Source: Nostoc sp. FACHB-973 | Lineage (GTDB): Bacteria; Cyanobacteriota; Cyanobacteriia; Cyanobacteriales; Nostocaceae | Direction of reading: 5' to 3' | DNA: 64,000 nucleotides | Assembly: GCF_014698115.1 (NCBI RefSeq) | Contig: NZ_JACJSJ010000019.1 | Span: 1-64,000 of the forward strand | Part shown: piece by piece, positions 8,576 through 17,156 of the stretch | Layout: the number at the start of each line of letters is the position of its first letter | Position numbering within the stretch: position 1 is the stretch's first letter | Made by a program: the position numbers and the translations under genes | The notes under the pieces: model-generated | The model's input: only the letters and a program-made list of their open reading frames with translations | Databases searched by the model: none | What the model was told of the DNA's origin: nothing

Positions 8576-10897
8576 CTAGACTTTTTGTAATTGTGCTACT
8601 CTTGGATCAACAATTTTTTGCCCCAAACTGGCAAATTTAATCGCCACAGACATCTTATTTCCTGTTCCGAAAACATGCGTTATTTCACCTAGACCAAAGG
8701 TTTTATGTAATACCCGATCGCCTACTTGCCAATTTTGGGCTGTGTCTGGCTTCACGCTAGGATTATAGGCATTTTTGGTATAACTTTGACGACTGCCGCG
8801 TTGTGTCGCTAATAACTCTTCTGGTAATTCGTCGAGAAATTGCGATCGCATTGCCGGTTCACGAGAACCATACAAACGGCGTTCACGCGCATGTGATAAA
8901 TACAACCGTTCTTGGGCGCGAGTAATCCCCACATAACACAGGCGGCGTTCTTCTTCCAAAGATGCAGGATCGCTTAGGGAACGATAACCAGGAAATAGTC
9001 CCTGTTCTAATCCCACCAAAAATACAACGGGAAATTCCAAACCTTTGGAAGCGTGCAAAGTCATCAAAGAAACGGCTGTTTGTCCTTCTTTTAAGTTATC
9101 CAAATCGGAACTCAGGGCAGCACTACTCAGAAAATCTCGCAGTGAAACCTCTTCATTTTCTTCTTGAAATTGCAGTGCAGCGTTGTAAAGTTCCTGGACG
9201 TTTTGCACTCTATCTGTGGCTTCATCTGTGCCTTGATTCATCAAGTCTTGGACGTAACCAGAATCTTCTAGTATTCCTTGCAAAACCTCAGTCACGGGAA
9301 GCGTGGCGATTTGTCCTTGCCAACGGCTAATCATTTCGGCAAAGTTATTTACAGCTTTTGTTGCCCGTCCAGCTAATGTATTAACTGATGTTTCATCGCT
9401 GAGTATTTCCCACAAAGTCGTCCCTAATTGTTGAGAAGCGTTCACCAAAGCATCAATGGTGGTTTTGCCAATTCCGCGCCGGGGAGTATTGATAACTCGC
9501 AATAAACTTACTGTATCAGCTGGGTTGGCGATCGCTCTTAAATAAGCAACGACATCTTTAATTTCCTTGCGATCGTAAAACCTCATTCCGCCCACAACTG
9601 TGTAAGGAATTTGATATTTCACCAACAATTCTTCAAAGGGACGAGATTGGGCATTTGTCCGATAAAGTATGGCAAAACTACCCCAGTTCAATTCGGGATT
9701 TTGCTGTTGTAAAGTGCTAATTTGATTGATGACAAATGCAGCTTCTGCTAGTTCTTCATCGGCTTTGTGACAATAAATTGGCTCACCCGCCCCCCGCGTT
9801 GGTTTAAGAATTTTATCAATTCTTTGGGTGTTATTTTCAATCAGTTCATTAGCCGCTTGCAGAATATTTTCACAAGAACGATAGTTTTCCTCAAGCTTAA
9901 CCATCGTCCGGGTGTCATCATCTACCAAACCATCGCCAAAATCTTCCTGAAATCCTAGCAAGATGGTGAAATCTGCCATCCGAAAGCTGTAAATCGATTG
10001 ATCTGCGTCGCCGACAACAAAAACTGAGCGATTTTCCCATTCCCATTCGCTCTTTTTGGTTTCACCATTAGTTACCAATAAGTGAATGAGTTGATATTGA
10101 GTACGATTAGTATCCTGATATTCATCTACAAGTATATGGCGAAACTTGCGATGCCAGTAACCCAAAACTTGCTCATTTTGTTGAAATAATCTAGTAGGTA
10201 CGAGAATTAAATCATCAAAGTCGAGAGCATTGTTTTGTGCTAACTTATCTTGATATAAATTATAGACTTGGGCAATTATCCGTCCGCGATAATTTGGTTG
10301 TTCTTGCTCAAATTCTTGGGGTGATAAACCTTGGTTTTTCGCGTTACTGATAGCGTAGCGGACAGAGCGGGCATCAAATTTTTTATCGTCTAAATTTAAC
10401 TCTTTGTTGACAATTTCTTTGATGAGAGTCATCACATCTGATTCATCAAAGATAGAGAAATTGCGATTCCAACTACGTCCTTTTTCGTCTTGATATTTTT
10501 CAATATCAAAGCGGAGAATGCGAGAAAACAGACTGTGGAAAGTGCCACACCATAAGTCTTTGATGGTGTTTTTATAAACTTGCGATCGCAATTGTGTTTG
10601 TTGGTATTCTGTCAACAAATCATATCGCTGACTGTATTCTTTCATTGCCAGTTGTTCCGCAAACAGCCGTTGAATCCGGTCTTTCATTTCCCGTGCGGCT
10701 TTGTTAGTAAAAGTAACCGCCAGGATATTTTCTGGATTAACACGGTGTTTTAGAATCAGATTTGCAATGCGATAAGTCAGCGCTCGTGTTTTACCTGAAC
10801 CCGCACCAGCAACGACTAGCAGCGGGCCGCAGTAATGTTCCACAGCTTGACGTTGGCTGGGGTTTAGGTGACTGAGAAAGTCGATGGTTGTTGTCAT
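8576..10897 (-). CDS. pcrA: UvrD/PcrA-like superfamily 1 DNA helicase
   Basis: A 773-residue ATP-dependent 3'-5' helicase. The SF1A motifs appear in order: LNPSQRQAV (Q motif), AGAGSGKT (Walker A), TFTNKAAREMK (Ia), LVDEYQDTN (II), GDADQSIYSFR (III), EENYRS (IV), TLHASKGLEFPVVF (V) and EEERRLCYVGITRA (VI). The C-terminal end has the Tudor-like segment WQVGDRVLHKTFGLGEI, typical of PcrA. It acts in nucleotide excision repair, plasmid rolling-circle replication and conflict resolution. A longer frame reaches 10948, but the extra 17 residues come from a dispersed repeat, so I chose the ATG before TTTIDFL. Confidence 0.93.
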   Translation of the reverse strand: MTTTIDFLSHLNPSQRQAVEHYCGPLLVVAGAGSGKTRALTYRIANLILKHRVNPENILAVTFTNKAAREMKDRIQRLFAEQLAMKEYSQRYDLLTEYQQTQLRSQVYKNTIKDLWCGTFHSLFSRILRFDIEKYQDEKGRSWNRNFSIFDESDVMTLIKEIVNKELNLDDKKFDARSVRYAISNAKNQGLSPQEFEQEQPNYRGRIIAQVYNLYQDKLAQNNALDFDDLILVPTRLFQQNEQVLGYWHRKFRHILVDEYQDTNRTQYQLIHLLVTNGETKKSEWEWENRSVFVVGDADQSIYSFRMADFTILLGFQEDFGDGLVDDDTRTMVKLEENYRSCENILQAANELIENNTQRIDKILKPTRGAGEPIYCHKADEELAEAAFVINQISTLQQQNPELNWGSFAILYRTNAQSRPFEELLVKYQIPYTVVGGMRFYDRKEIKDVVAYLRAIANPADTVSLLRVINTPRRGIGKTTIDALVNASQQLGTTLWEILSDETSVNTLAGRATKAVNNFAEMISRWQGQIATLPVTEVLQGILEDSGYVQDLMNQGTDEATDRVQNVQELYNAALQFQEENEEVSLRDFLSSAALSSDLDNLKEGQTAVSLMTLHASKGLEFPVVFLVGLEQGLFPGYRSLSDPASLEEERRLCYVGITRAQERLYLSHARERRLYGSREPAMRSQFLDELPEELLATQRGSRQSYTKNAYNPSVKPDTAQNWQVGDRVLHKTFGLGEITHVFGTGNKMSVAIKFASLGQKIVDPRVAQLQKV

Positions 10898-11323
10898 AGA
10901 TGTGAAAAAGCGATGTCTACGACGGGCTACGCATACGCTAGGCGTCACATCAATAAAAGTGTGGCTATTGCCCAGGTTACAATATCCTAACGAAACTTGG
11001 TCAATAAAGATTCTCTGGCAATGTTCTTAACCAGAATGTTACTTTATCACGATTGAGGAAATTTTACGCAGGCAATTATTAGACATCTCCAGAAATTAAA
11101 TATGCGTTACCCAGAACCCTTGTAGAGACGTAGCAGCTTGTAGAGACGTAGCAGTGCTACGTCTCTACAAAAACAAAACCCGCCACCCAGGTTAATTAGA
11201 TACTTCTTAGTCCGCGCAGGCGGACTTCGCTTGTGTAGGCGCGGTTTCCAACCGCCAGCCGTAATCTAAATTGACACATCTGTGGCAATACTAAGAGAAT
11301 GTTGATTTTTTTACAGTTTTTGT
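10898..11323. other. Intergenic region with repeat elements
   Basis: No gene is supported. It begins with a GTCTACGACGGGCTACGC-type repeat (about 10915-10945). A direct and inverted TTGTAGAGACGTAGCA element lies at about 11121-11170, forming a hairpin around AGCAGTGCT. The words resemble the hairpin at 4299. Promoters for the divergent helicase and DsbA-like genes must lie in this stretch. Confidence 0.6.
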
Positions 11324-12091
11324 ATGACTACATTCTTTAGTTGGTTTGGGCAATTACTTCAATATCTGCGTACTTTGGCAGCAATAGGTATGATCTATTT
11401 GCTTCTAGTCTGGTCACTTCCTGCACAAGCTGCTAGCCGCATTGATCCCCAACTAGAACAGCAAGTATTACAAATTATCCGCGAACATCCAGAGGCAATT
11501 ATCGAATCTGTTCAGGTGTTTCAGCAGCAACAACAACAGAAACTTAATCAAGTGCGGCAAGAATTTTTACAGGATTTAAAAACAAATCCTCAAACAGTGA
11601 TTGGTGAATCTCCAACGACAGGTTCAACTAATTCAAAAACTCTGCTCTTGGAATTCTCAGACTTTGAATGTCCTTACTGTGCTGAGGCGCATAAAATCTT
11701 GAAACAATTGTTAGCAAAATACCCAGATAAGTTAAAATTAGTTTACAAGAATTTACCGCTAACTTCAATTCATTCTCAAGCGTTGCCAGCAGCAGCAGCA
11801 GCTTGGGCAGCATATCAGCAGGGTAAATTTTGGGAATATCATGATGCCCTGTTTACTAATCAAAAAAAACTGGGCGAGGCATTATATTTAGATATTGCTA
11901 AAAACCTGAATTTAGATTTGGCAAAATTTAAACGCGACCAGAATCTTGCCGTTCCCGCAATTACAAAAGATGTCCAGTTAGCTCAAAAATTGGCTGTTGC
12001 TGGCACACCTTTTTTCGTAATTAGTAGTCCAAGTATTTCACGAGTTGTGGAGTTATCAGATATCGAAAATATATTGGCTGATGCTAAGTAA
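11324..12091 (+). CDS. Periplasmic DsbA-like thiol oxidoreductase
   Basis: A 255-residue protein with an N-terminal hydrophobic signal (residues about 15-36, ending PAQA). A Gln-rich helical linker follows, then a thioredoxin-fold DsbA/DsbG-type domain. The active site is CPYC within FSDFECPYCAEA (about residues 117-120), and the cis-proline loop is AGTPFF. It is expected to oxidise or isomerise disulfides in exported proteins. The gene stands alone between repeat-rich gaps, with no DsbB/VKOR partner in the window. Confidence 0.88.
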   Translation: MTTFFSWFGQLLQYLRTLAAIGMIYLLLVWSLPAQAASRIDPQLEQQVLQIIREHPEAIIESVQVFQQQQQQKLNQVRQEFLQDLKTNPQTVIGESPTTGSTNSKTLLLEFSDFECPYCAEAHKILKQLLAKYPDKLKLVYKNLPLTSIHSQALPAAAAAWAAYQQGKFWEYHDALFTNQKKLGEALYLDIAKNLNLDLAKFKRDQNLAVPAITKDVQLAQKLAVAGTPFFVISSPSISRVVELSDIENILADAK

Positions 12092-12652
12092 ATTGGTGGG
12101 TTTGCTAATTAGCTAACATTGTTTAGTCATGAGTCATTAGTCATTGGTCATTAGTTTTATACAAAGGACAAAAGACAAATGATTAATGACTCGAAATTTA
12201 ACAAAGTATGTTCAGTTTAATTCCCCTGCCTCTACAGGCAGAACGTTTTGTGTCGGGGTTAAATACCCGTTACAAAACGTAATTACGAATTACGAATTAC
12301 GTTAGCGAAGCGGGGCGTAGCCCATTACGAATTATTTTAATGATGTCTAATAAACAGCAATAAACTGGATCAATATCTACTGAGTAATTATGCTATTTCC
12401 ATAGTATTTGTTTAGATATATACTTGATTATTTAACATAAATGTGCGTCTTTAGTTAGAGGTTTTATCCATCAGTAAACTGTTGTACTTGAAGCAAGTGT
12501 AAGGAGTAGCTTTATGAGGAGTAAGGGGGAGAGATTTTCCTCACTCCTCAGTTCTTAAAGATATGACAAATTCACTGAGTTATACTAAATTTCGCACTTA
12601 AACATCACACCTACTTACTGATATTTCGCCTCAAGAAATCGCGTATGACTTG
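12092..12652. other. Repeat-rich intergenic region
   Basis: No gene is supported. It contains TCATTAGTCATTGGTCATTAG direct repeats (about 12128-12190), an imperfect hairpin around GTTTTGTGTCGGGGTTAAATA (12247-12280), and a GAATTACGTTAGCGAAGCGGGGCGTAGCCC element (about 12287-12330). The rest is AT-rich. Confidence 0.6.
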
Positions 12653-13318
12653 TTATTTATTTTCATTGGCTTTATTTCTACGCAATGTCACTAAAGTTCT
12701 AACTCGACCTTTAAATAATTCAAATTCTTCGGCGCTCAATTTAGTTTTCTGCCATGCTGGACGTTGCATCAAGCGTTCAGACCATTCATATAGTTTGGTG
12801 TAATTACTAAGATTAATACCTAAATTAGGCAATGAAAGTATACCTATCCCTGCAACGATATCTGCTAAAGTTAATTGTTCGCTACCAAAAAAAGAGCGAT
12901 GGCCAAGCATTTGCGTCAAAAATTGCAGTACCTTATCTATATGCTGCTTTGCTCGTGTAGCTTGTGGTGAATCTTCACTTTCATAAATCAGTGAAATTAT
13001 TTGTGGAAATAATTCATTACCTGTGACTAATTGCACCATCCTCACCGTAGCTAACGCCTGAGGTTCAGAAGGTAGCATCGCAGGTGTAGGATATTTCGCT
13101 TCTAAATAGTCCATAATCGCCAGGGATTCCACAACTCGAAAACCGTCATCCACCACAACCGGAATATTATGAAAAGGGTTAATTGTCACAAACTCTGGTT
13201 GGAATTGATCCCCATCCAACTTCACCAAAACTGATTCAAAGGGAATCTCCTTTTCTAGTAAAGTGAGCCACACACGACGAGCATTTGGCGAGAAGGGATT
13301 GTAGTAAAATTTCAGCAT
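12653..13318 (-). CDS. Glutathione S-transferase family protein
   Basis: A 221-residue protein with an N-terminal thioredoxin-like GST domain (KFYYNPFSPNARRVWLTLLEK, then NIPVVVDDGFRVVESLAIMDYLE, whose Pro-Val-Val and Glu-Ser contact glutathione). An all-helical C-terminal domain follows, with LTLADIVAGIGI. It probably conjugates or reduces electrophiles. It is the last gene of a minus-strand block (TetR, tautomerase-like, thioesterase, GST), which suggests detoxification or processing of a small organic compound. A longer frame to 13360 adds 14 residues that overlap a repeat; the ATG before LKFYYNP is the normal GST start. Confidence 0.85.
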   Translation of the reverse strand: MLKFYYNPFSPNARRVWLTLLEKEIPFESVLVKLDGDQFQPEFVTINPFHNIPVVVDDGFRVVESLAIMDYLEAKYPTPAMLPSEPQALATVRMVQLVTGNELFPQIISLIYESEDSPQATRAKQHIDKVLQFLTQMLGHRSFFGSEQLTLADIVAGIGILSLPNLGINLSNYTKLYEWSERLMQRPAWQKTKLSAEEFELFKGRVRTLVTLRRNKANENK

Positions 13319-13347
13319 GTTGAATCCTTGATAAATAAAATAGGAGT

Positions 13348-13414
13348 CATACCATTTCACGAAAACCTTGATACAGATAGATTTATCGTAGGGGCACGGC
13401 AGTGCCGTGCCCTA
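13348..13414. repeat. Half copy of a MITE with GTAGGGGC palindrome
   Basis: The words ATACCATTTCACGAAAA and TTGATACAGATA, followed by a palindrome at 13388-13414, match the left half of the element at 30621-30723. The right half is missing. It separates the GST gene from the thioesterase gene. Confidence 0.75.
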
Positions 13415-13846
13415 AACAACTTGCTGAGACTGGAAATATTTCTTTTGGAATTCTTCTGGAATTTGAATCGGACGACCATTTTCCAAACTAATAAAAGCAC
13501 CTTTTTGTGTAGCTATTGCTGCTAACTCATCGTTAGATAAAATTTCAGCTTTTACAGTCCACTTCAAACGTCCTAAATTACTCAACCATAAACGCCCAAT
13601 CACGCGATCGCTAATTTTTATCGAACGTTTATATTCAATTTCAGTTCCAGCTAAAACAGGTGCATATCCTTGCTCAAGTTGTTGATTGAGTTCCCAATGT
13701 TCATCTAAAAACTTTAAACGTAAATCCTCTAGCCATCTGATATAGACAATATTGCTAACAATTCCCACAAAATCGATATCATATGTCCTTACAGGAATTG
13801 CCAATACTACTTCTAATGGTCTGTGTAAGTTGTCATCTACTAACAT
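13412..13846 (-). CDS. Acyl-CoA thioesterase (4HBT hotdog fold)
   Basis: A 144-residue single hotdog-domain protein. The active-site segment PVRTYDIDFVGIVSNIVYIRWLED matches the 4-hydroxybenzoyl-CoA thioesterase/YbgC pattern of an Asp followed by Gly-Ile-Val and a downstream Tyr-x-x-W-x-E helix. It should hydrolyse an acyl-CoA or acyl carrier thioester. It lies just downstream of a TetR-type operator at 13874-13887 and upstream of the GST gene. Its last codons enter the repeat at 13388-13414. Confidence 0.82.
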   Translation of the reverse strand: MLVDDNLHRPLEVVLAIPVRTYDIDFVGIVSNIVYIRWLEDLRLKFLDEHWELNQQLEQGYAPVLAGTEIEYKRSIKISDRVIGRLWLSNLGRLKWTVKAEILSNDELAAIATQKGAFISLENGRPIQIPEEFQKKYFQSQQVV

Positions 13847-13873
13847 GATTTATCCTGAATAAACTAAAAATTA

Positions 13874-13887
13874 AAACCAATCGGTCT
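13874..13887. promoter_or_regulatory. Candidate TetR operator upstream of the thioesterase gene
   Basis: On the minus strand this reads AGACCGATTGGTTT, matching the AGACCANNTGGTCT palindrome upstream of the tetR gene (14951-14964) in most positions. It lies 28 bp before the thioesterase start, in the promoter position. It fits the common TetR/AcrR operator form AGACCNNNNGGTCT. Confidence 0.6.
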
Positions 13888-13957
13888 GTAAAAGAATAAA
13901 ATTATTCCTATTCAATAATTTTTGCCCATTTTTTAAGCTTGAGTAATTACGATAAAT

Positions 13958-14347
13958 TCAAACTTCTACTTTGTAGTTTAAGATTAACTCATCACCAGGT
14001 AACCCTCTAATTCCCCAGTTATGTTTAGGCGTTTCAAAAATTGTAATTTCAATATCGTAAATAGAAATATTCAATTTTTCATGAATATTTTGAATCAGGA
14101 GACGAATTAGCTGTTTTTTAGTTTCGACCGAGCGTCCCTCAAACATACTAATTTCAACGATCAGATAATTTTCTGATCTATCGTGTGGATAATAGAAGTC
14201 TGATTTTTCAAGTGGGAAAAAACGGTGAAATCTCTTCTCCGGGGTAAGCTGTAAAATCTCAATAACACAGGTATGGATGATATTTGATAGTTCAGCTTTA
14301 ATAGGATTTAATTTATCTGCTAAACCATATACCTTGATTTGTGCCAT
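13958..14347 (-). CDS. Tautomerase-superfamily-like protein lacking Pro1
   Basis: A 129-residue protein resembling the tautomerase_2 family: AQIKVYGLADKLNPIKAEL at the start, then FEGRSVETKKQLIRLLI, and ETPKHNWGIRGLPGDEL near the end. Classical tautomerases use the amino-terminal proline exposed after Met removal as catalytic base. Here residue 2 is alanine, so either the enzyme works differently or the protein is not a tautomerase. It lies 4 bp downstream of tetR on the same strand and is almost certainly co-transcribed with it. Confidence 0.75.
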   Translation of the reverse strand: MAQIKVYGLADKLNPIKAELSNIIHTCVIEILQLTPEKRFHRFFPLEKSDFYYPHDRSENYLIVEISMFEGRSVETKKQLIRLLIQNIHEKLNISIYDIEITIFETPKHNWGIRGLPGDELILNYKVEV

Positions 14348-14351
14348 ATAT

Positions 14352-14939
14352 TTAAAGGTGAGTTTCTAAGTATTGATTCAGATGATTAATTACCCTGTGC
14401 ATGTGAATTGAATCTCCATAAAGCTTGCTCATCATGATGGCTCCTTCTAGAGTTGCAATGATGATGGTAGCGATTTCATCAGCATTCACCTCAGGACGAA
14501 TTTCACCTTTTGCAATTCCCGTTTGAATAATTCGACGAATCAAATTTAGCCAAGAGTTCATCGCTTGTTGAGCGCGATCGCGCAATACTGGATGAGTATC
14601 ATCACTCTCAACAGCAGTATTCAGCAATGGACATCCTCCCTTGATGGGTGGATTTTCTGCAAAGCTGCTAAAAACTCCAATGATTGCTTGTAGGCGTTCC
14701 ACTGCATGGCGTTTATTTCGCAACACAGACCTAGTATGCTGTTGGATACGGGCGATCGCAAACTCAAAAGCCTGTAGCGCTAAATCATCCTTGCTTTGGA
14801 AGTGATTGTAAATTCCTCCTTTCTGCAATCCAGTGACACGCATGATGTCTGACATTGATGAGCCTGCATACCCCTGTTGGTTAAACAGTTCGGCTGCTTG
14901 CTGGAGAATTCTGCTTTTTGTTTCTTTGCCTTTAGACAT
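14352..14939 (-). CDS. TetR family transcriptional regulator
   Basis: A 195-residue regulator. Residues about 5-55 form the TetR helix-turn-helix (SRILQQAAELFNQQGYAGSS, then DIMRVTGLQKGGIYNHFQSKDDL). The remainder is the helical ligand-binding domain, with the conserved GGCPLLNTAVE segment of the YcdC/AcrR-like group. It probably represses itself and the following tautomerase-like, thioesterase and GST genes through the palindromes at 14951 and 13874. The ligand is unknown; electrophiles or fatty-acid derivatives would suit the gene set. Confidence 0.9.
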   Translation of the reverse strand: MSKGKETKSRILQQAAELFNQQGYAGSSMSDIMRVTGLQKGGIYNHFQSKDDLALQAFEFAIARIQQHTRSVLRNKRHAVERLQAIIGVFSSFAENPPIKGGCPLLNTAVESDDTHPVLRDRAQQAMNSWLNLIRRIIQTGIAKGEIRPEVNADEIATIIIATLEGAIMMSKLYGDSIHMHRVINHLNQYLETHL

Positions 14940-14950
14940 TCAAGTATTTA

Positions 14951-14964
14951 AGACCAAATGGTCT
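14951..14964. promoter_or_regulatory. Candidate TetR operator upstream of tetR
   Basis: AGACCAAATGGTCT has 6-bp arms (AGACCA/TGGTCT) around a 2-bp centre. It sits 12 bp upstream of the tetR start codon, where a repressor would block transcription. A near-identical site precedes the thioesterase gene. Confidence 0.7.
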
Positions 14965-15393
14965 GATTTAACTTATCACTATAAACATTAAAAATCAAGT
15001 ATTTTTCCATCCAGGGCATTGTGACTGTTGAGTGTTGACTGTTGACTGAGGAGTTCTTATTCGCCCCCCATCTCCCTCATCTGCCCCATCTCCCCACTCC
15101 CCACTCCCCACTCCCCACTCCCCACTCCCCACTCTCCACTCCCTATACAAAGCAAATACAGTAGACGTTTAATCATAATTGCGATTAAAATACGGTAAGC
15201 TAGTCGGATTACCGGGTTTTATGTATAAAACTGCAAAAAAATTAGTTAGAAGTAGTAATCCAGCAATCGGTGAATGGTGAACAGTTATCAAGGCTTCCTT
15301 TGGGGATTTAAACCCTAACTTAGTCTCCTCACTGATAACACGACTGCGATCGTGCGGACATTTGATAACTGATTCTTGAAATTCCCGAAGAGT
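14965..15393. repeat. Intergenic region with CCCCACT/CTCCCTCAT tandem repeats (15064-15144)
   Basis: The central part is a short tandem repeat array made of CATCTCCCT-like units followed by at least six CCCCACT heptamers. Downstream sequence up to the TauE gene shows no gene I would support. A 76-codon minus-strand frame (15169-15399) overlaps the start of the TauE gene and looks fortuitous. Confidence 0.75.
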
Positions 15394-16191
15394 ATGCACT
15401 ATCTATTACTACCATTCTTAAGCTTCTTTGTTGGCATCATTGTTGGTTTAACGGGAATTGGCGGAGCCTCTCTCATCACCCCAATGTTGATTTTTGTCTT
15501 TCAGGTTCCGCCTTCTATTGCTGTCAGTTCTGATGTTGTGGCTGCCACATTGATGAAGATTGTTGGTAGCGTCAAGCATTGGGAACAACAAACCCTTGAC
15601 ACAGAAATTGTCAAATGGCTGGCATTTGGGAGTGTTCCAGGCTCACTGTTCGGCGTGGGAATTTTGCACTTTATTCAACGTACCGGCGAGTATAACCTGG
15701 ATCGCATTTTGCTTCGTTTGCTTGGGGTGATGATTTTGTTAGTCACCTTGTTGGCATTAGTACAATTGTTGCTATTGACTTTTTTCCCCAAGTTTGATTT
15801 ACCTGAACTACCAAAATTAGACTTAGAAACTAACTTTGGTCGTTTTCAAACAATGACTTTGGGAGCAATTTTAGGCTGCTTGGTTGGTCTAACGAGCGTC
15901 TCCTCTGGTTCAATGTTTGCCTTAGTAATAATTGCATTTTTCCGTCTTGATACACGTAAGTTAGTGGGTACAGACATTTCACACGCAGCCATTTTGTTAC
16001 TGTTTACATCATTCGGACACCTCACCCTGGGAACAGTTGATTGGAGTCTAGTAGTGCCTATATGGCTAGGTTCTGTCCCAGGAGTATTACTAGGTGCTAA
16101 AGTCTGCCAACTAGCTCCCCAACGCCCACTACGGTTTATTATTTACGCAATCTTGATGATGGTGAGTTGGAAATTAGTTCATCAAGTTTAA
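15394..16191 (+). CDS. TauE/SafE family membrane transporter (sulfite exporter-like)
   Basis: A polytopic membrane protein of 265 residues with about seven or eight hydrophobic segments. The TauE/SafE signature is clear in both halves: FFVGIIVGLTGIGGASLITPMLIF, and later LGCLVGLTSVSSGSMFALVII. The family moves sulfite, sulfoacetate, taurine-derived or other anions. It lies near two CadD-type transporters, and the window also carries many sulfur genes, which makes a sulfur anion plausible but unproven. I chose the ATG at 15394 over a TTG 18 bases upstream. Confidence 0.85.
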   Translation: MHYLLLPFLSFFVGIIVGLTGIGGASLITPMLIFVFQVPPSIAVSSDVVAATLMKIVGSVKHWEQQTLDTEIVKWLAFGSVPGSLFGVGILHFIQRTGEYNLDRILLRLLGVMILLVTLLALVQLLLLTFFPKFDLPELPKLDLETNFGRFQTMTLGAILGCLVGLTSVSSGSMFALVIIAFFRLDTRKLVGTDISHAAILLLFTSFGHLTLGTVDWSLVVPIWLGSVPGVLLGAKVCQLAPQRPLRFIIYAILMMVSWKLVHQV

Positions 16192-16312
16192 AGGGAATGG
16201 GGAATGGGGAATGGGGAATAGGCAATAAGGAGAGATTAATTGTCTGTTGCCTATTGCCTCTCTTGCCTTTCATTGTTCAATCCAAAATCCAAAATCTAAA
16301 ATCCAAAATTGA
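16192..16312. repeat. Short repeat tract between convergent transporter genes
   Basis: GGGGAATGGGGAATGGGGAATA-type units overlap the end of the TauE gene region and are followed by CCAAAATCCAAAATCTAAAAT direct repeats. Nothing else is evident. Confidence 0.6.
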
Positions 16313-16975
16313 TTACCTTTTCACCCACGGTAATAGACTGAATGTACCTCGTTCATAGATAATAAATACACCCAAGCCAATTAATACAAAAGGTACAAGA
16401 GCGTTGCCGTAGCGACTTAAAATATTCGCAATGGTAGGTTGACGGCTTAATAAATAAGCGATCGCACACCAAACCCCTACCATGACAAAAAATATACCCA
16501 GAATTATTCCCAAGCTCGTAAGGTCATGACCAGCGAATAAGGGGATATATATACTAATATTGTCACCACCATTAGCAATCGTTACTGCTGCAACCTTATA
16601 AGTTTGGGGGTGCAAAACACTCAAAATAAAAGCCAATATTGGGTTAGTAGGTGTAGACTGCCTAAAATCAGTGCTTACTGTCTGAACTGTTGTAGTTTCT
16701 TCTTTTTTAAACACTAATTGCTGAACACCAATTGCAATTGGTAGCAGTCCTAGTAATCCAATCCATTCTCGCTGTATCACCAAACCACCAAAAAATCCTG
16801 GTAAGCTAGCGATGATGATGGCTGCAAAACCTAAGTATTGACCAAGTAAGATATGCCGCCGCCGAAAATTAGCATCTACTTGTGAGAAAAATACTAATAA
16901 GATAATGATGTCATCAATATTGGTGGCTGTAAAGGCAATGATTCCTTCAGTGAAAGCTGTTGCAAGCTTACTCAT
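16313..16975 (-). CDS. Cadmium resistance (CadD-family) transporter
   Basis: A 220-residue membrane protein with about six transmembrane segments. The N-terminal signature FTATNIDDIIILLVFFSQV and the mid-protein KVAAVTIANGGDNISIYIPLFA (conserved Asp-Asn in a membrane helix) are characteristic of CadD-like transporters of the LysE superfamily, linked to Cd2+ or other cation resistance. A paralogue (17157) is encoded divergently, so the two probably share a regulatory region. The ATG at 16975 is preferred to a GTG 18 bases upstream. Confidence 0.85.
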   Translation of the reverse strand: MSKLATAFTEGIIAFTATNIDDIIILLVFFSQVDANFRRRHILLGQYLGFAAIIIASLPGFFGGLVIQREWIGLLGLLPIAIGVQQLVFKKEETTTVQTVSTDFRQSTPTNPILAFILSVLHPQTYKVAAVTIANGGDNISIYIPLFAGHDLTSLGIILGIFFVMVGVWCAIAYLLSRQPTIANILSRYGNALVPFVLIGLGVFIIYERGTFSLLPWVKR

Positions 16976-17005
16976 GCTCGATGCTAATAACACACAATTT
17001 ATGTA

Positions 17006-17132
17006 AGAATTCAGGAGTCAGAAGTCAGAATCCAGAATGATTAAAAAATCAAGCTTGCTATGGCTCTGTCATTTTATTAAGCTGATTCAGCTTAGTATCA
17101 AAGTATTCTGAATTCTGGATTCTGAATCCTTA
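17006..17132. repeat. Inverted repeat between the divergent CadD-type genes
   Basis: A GAATTCAGGAGTCAGAAGTCAG-type stretch followed by AATCCAGAATGA (about 17009-17041) is matched in inverted orientation by TTCTGAATTCTGGATTCTGAATCC (about 17106-17131). These AATTCAGA words are a common dispersed repeat of the window. The interval also has to contain the divergent promoters. Confidence 0.6.
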
Positions 17133-17156
17133 CTAATTTATCACTATACCAAGTTA

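Noticed and set aside
15169..15399. 76-codon minus-strand frame before the TauE gene
   Set aside because: It overlaps the TauE start, has no recognisable features and would remove the promoter region.
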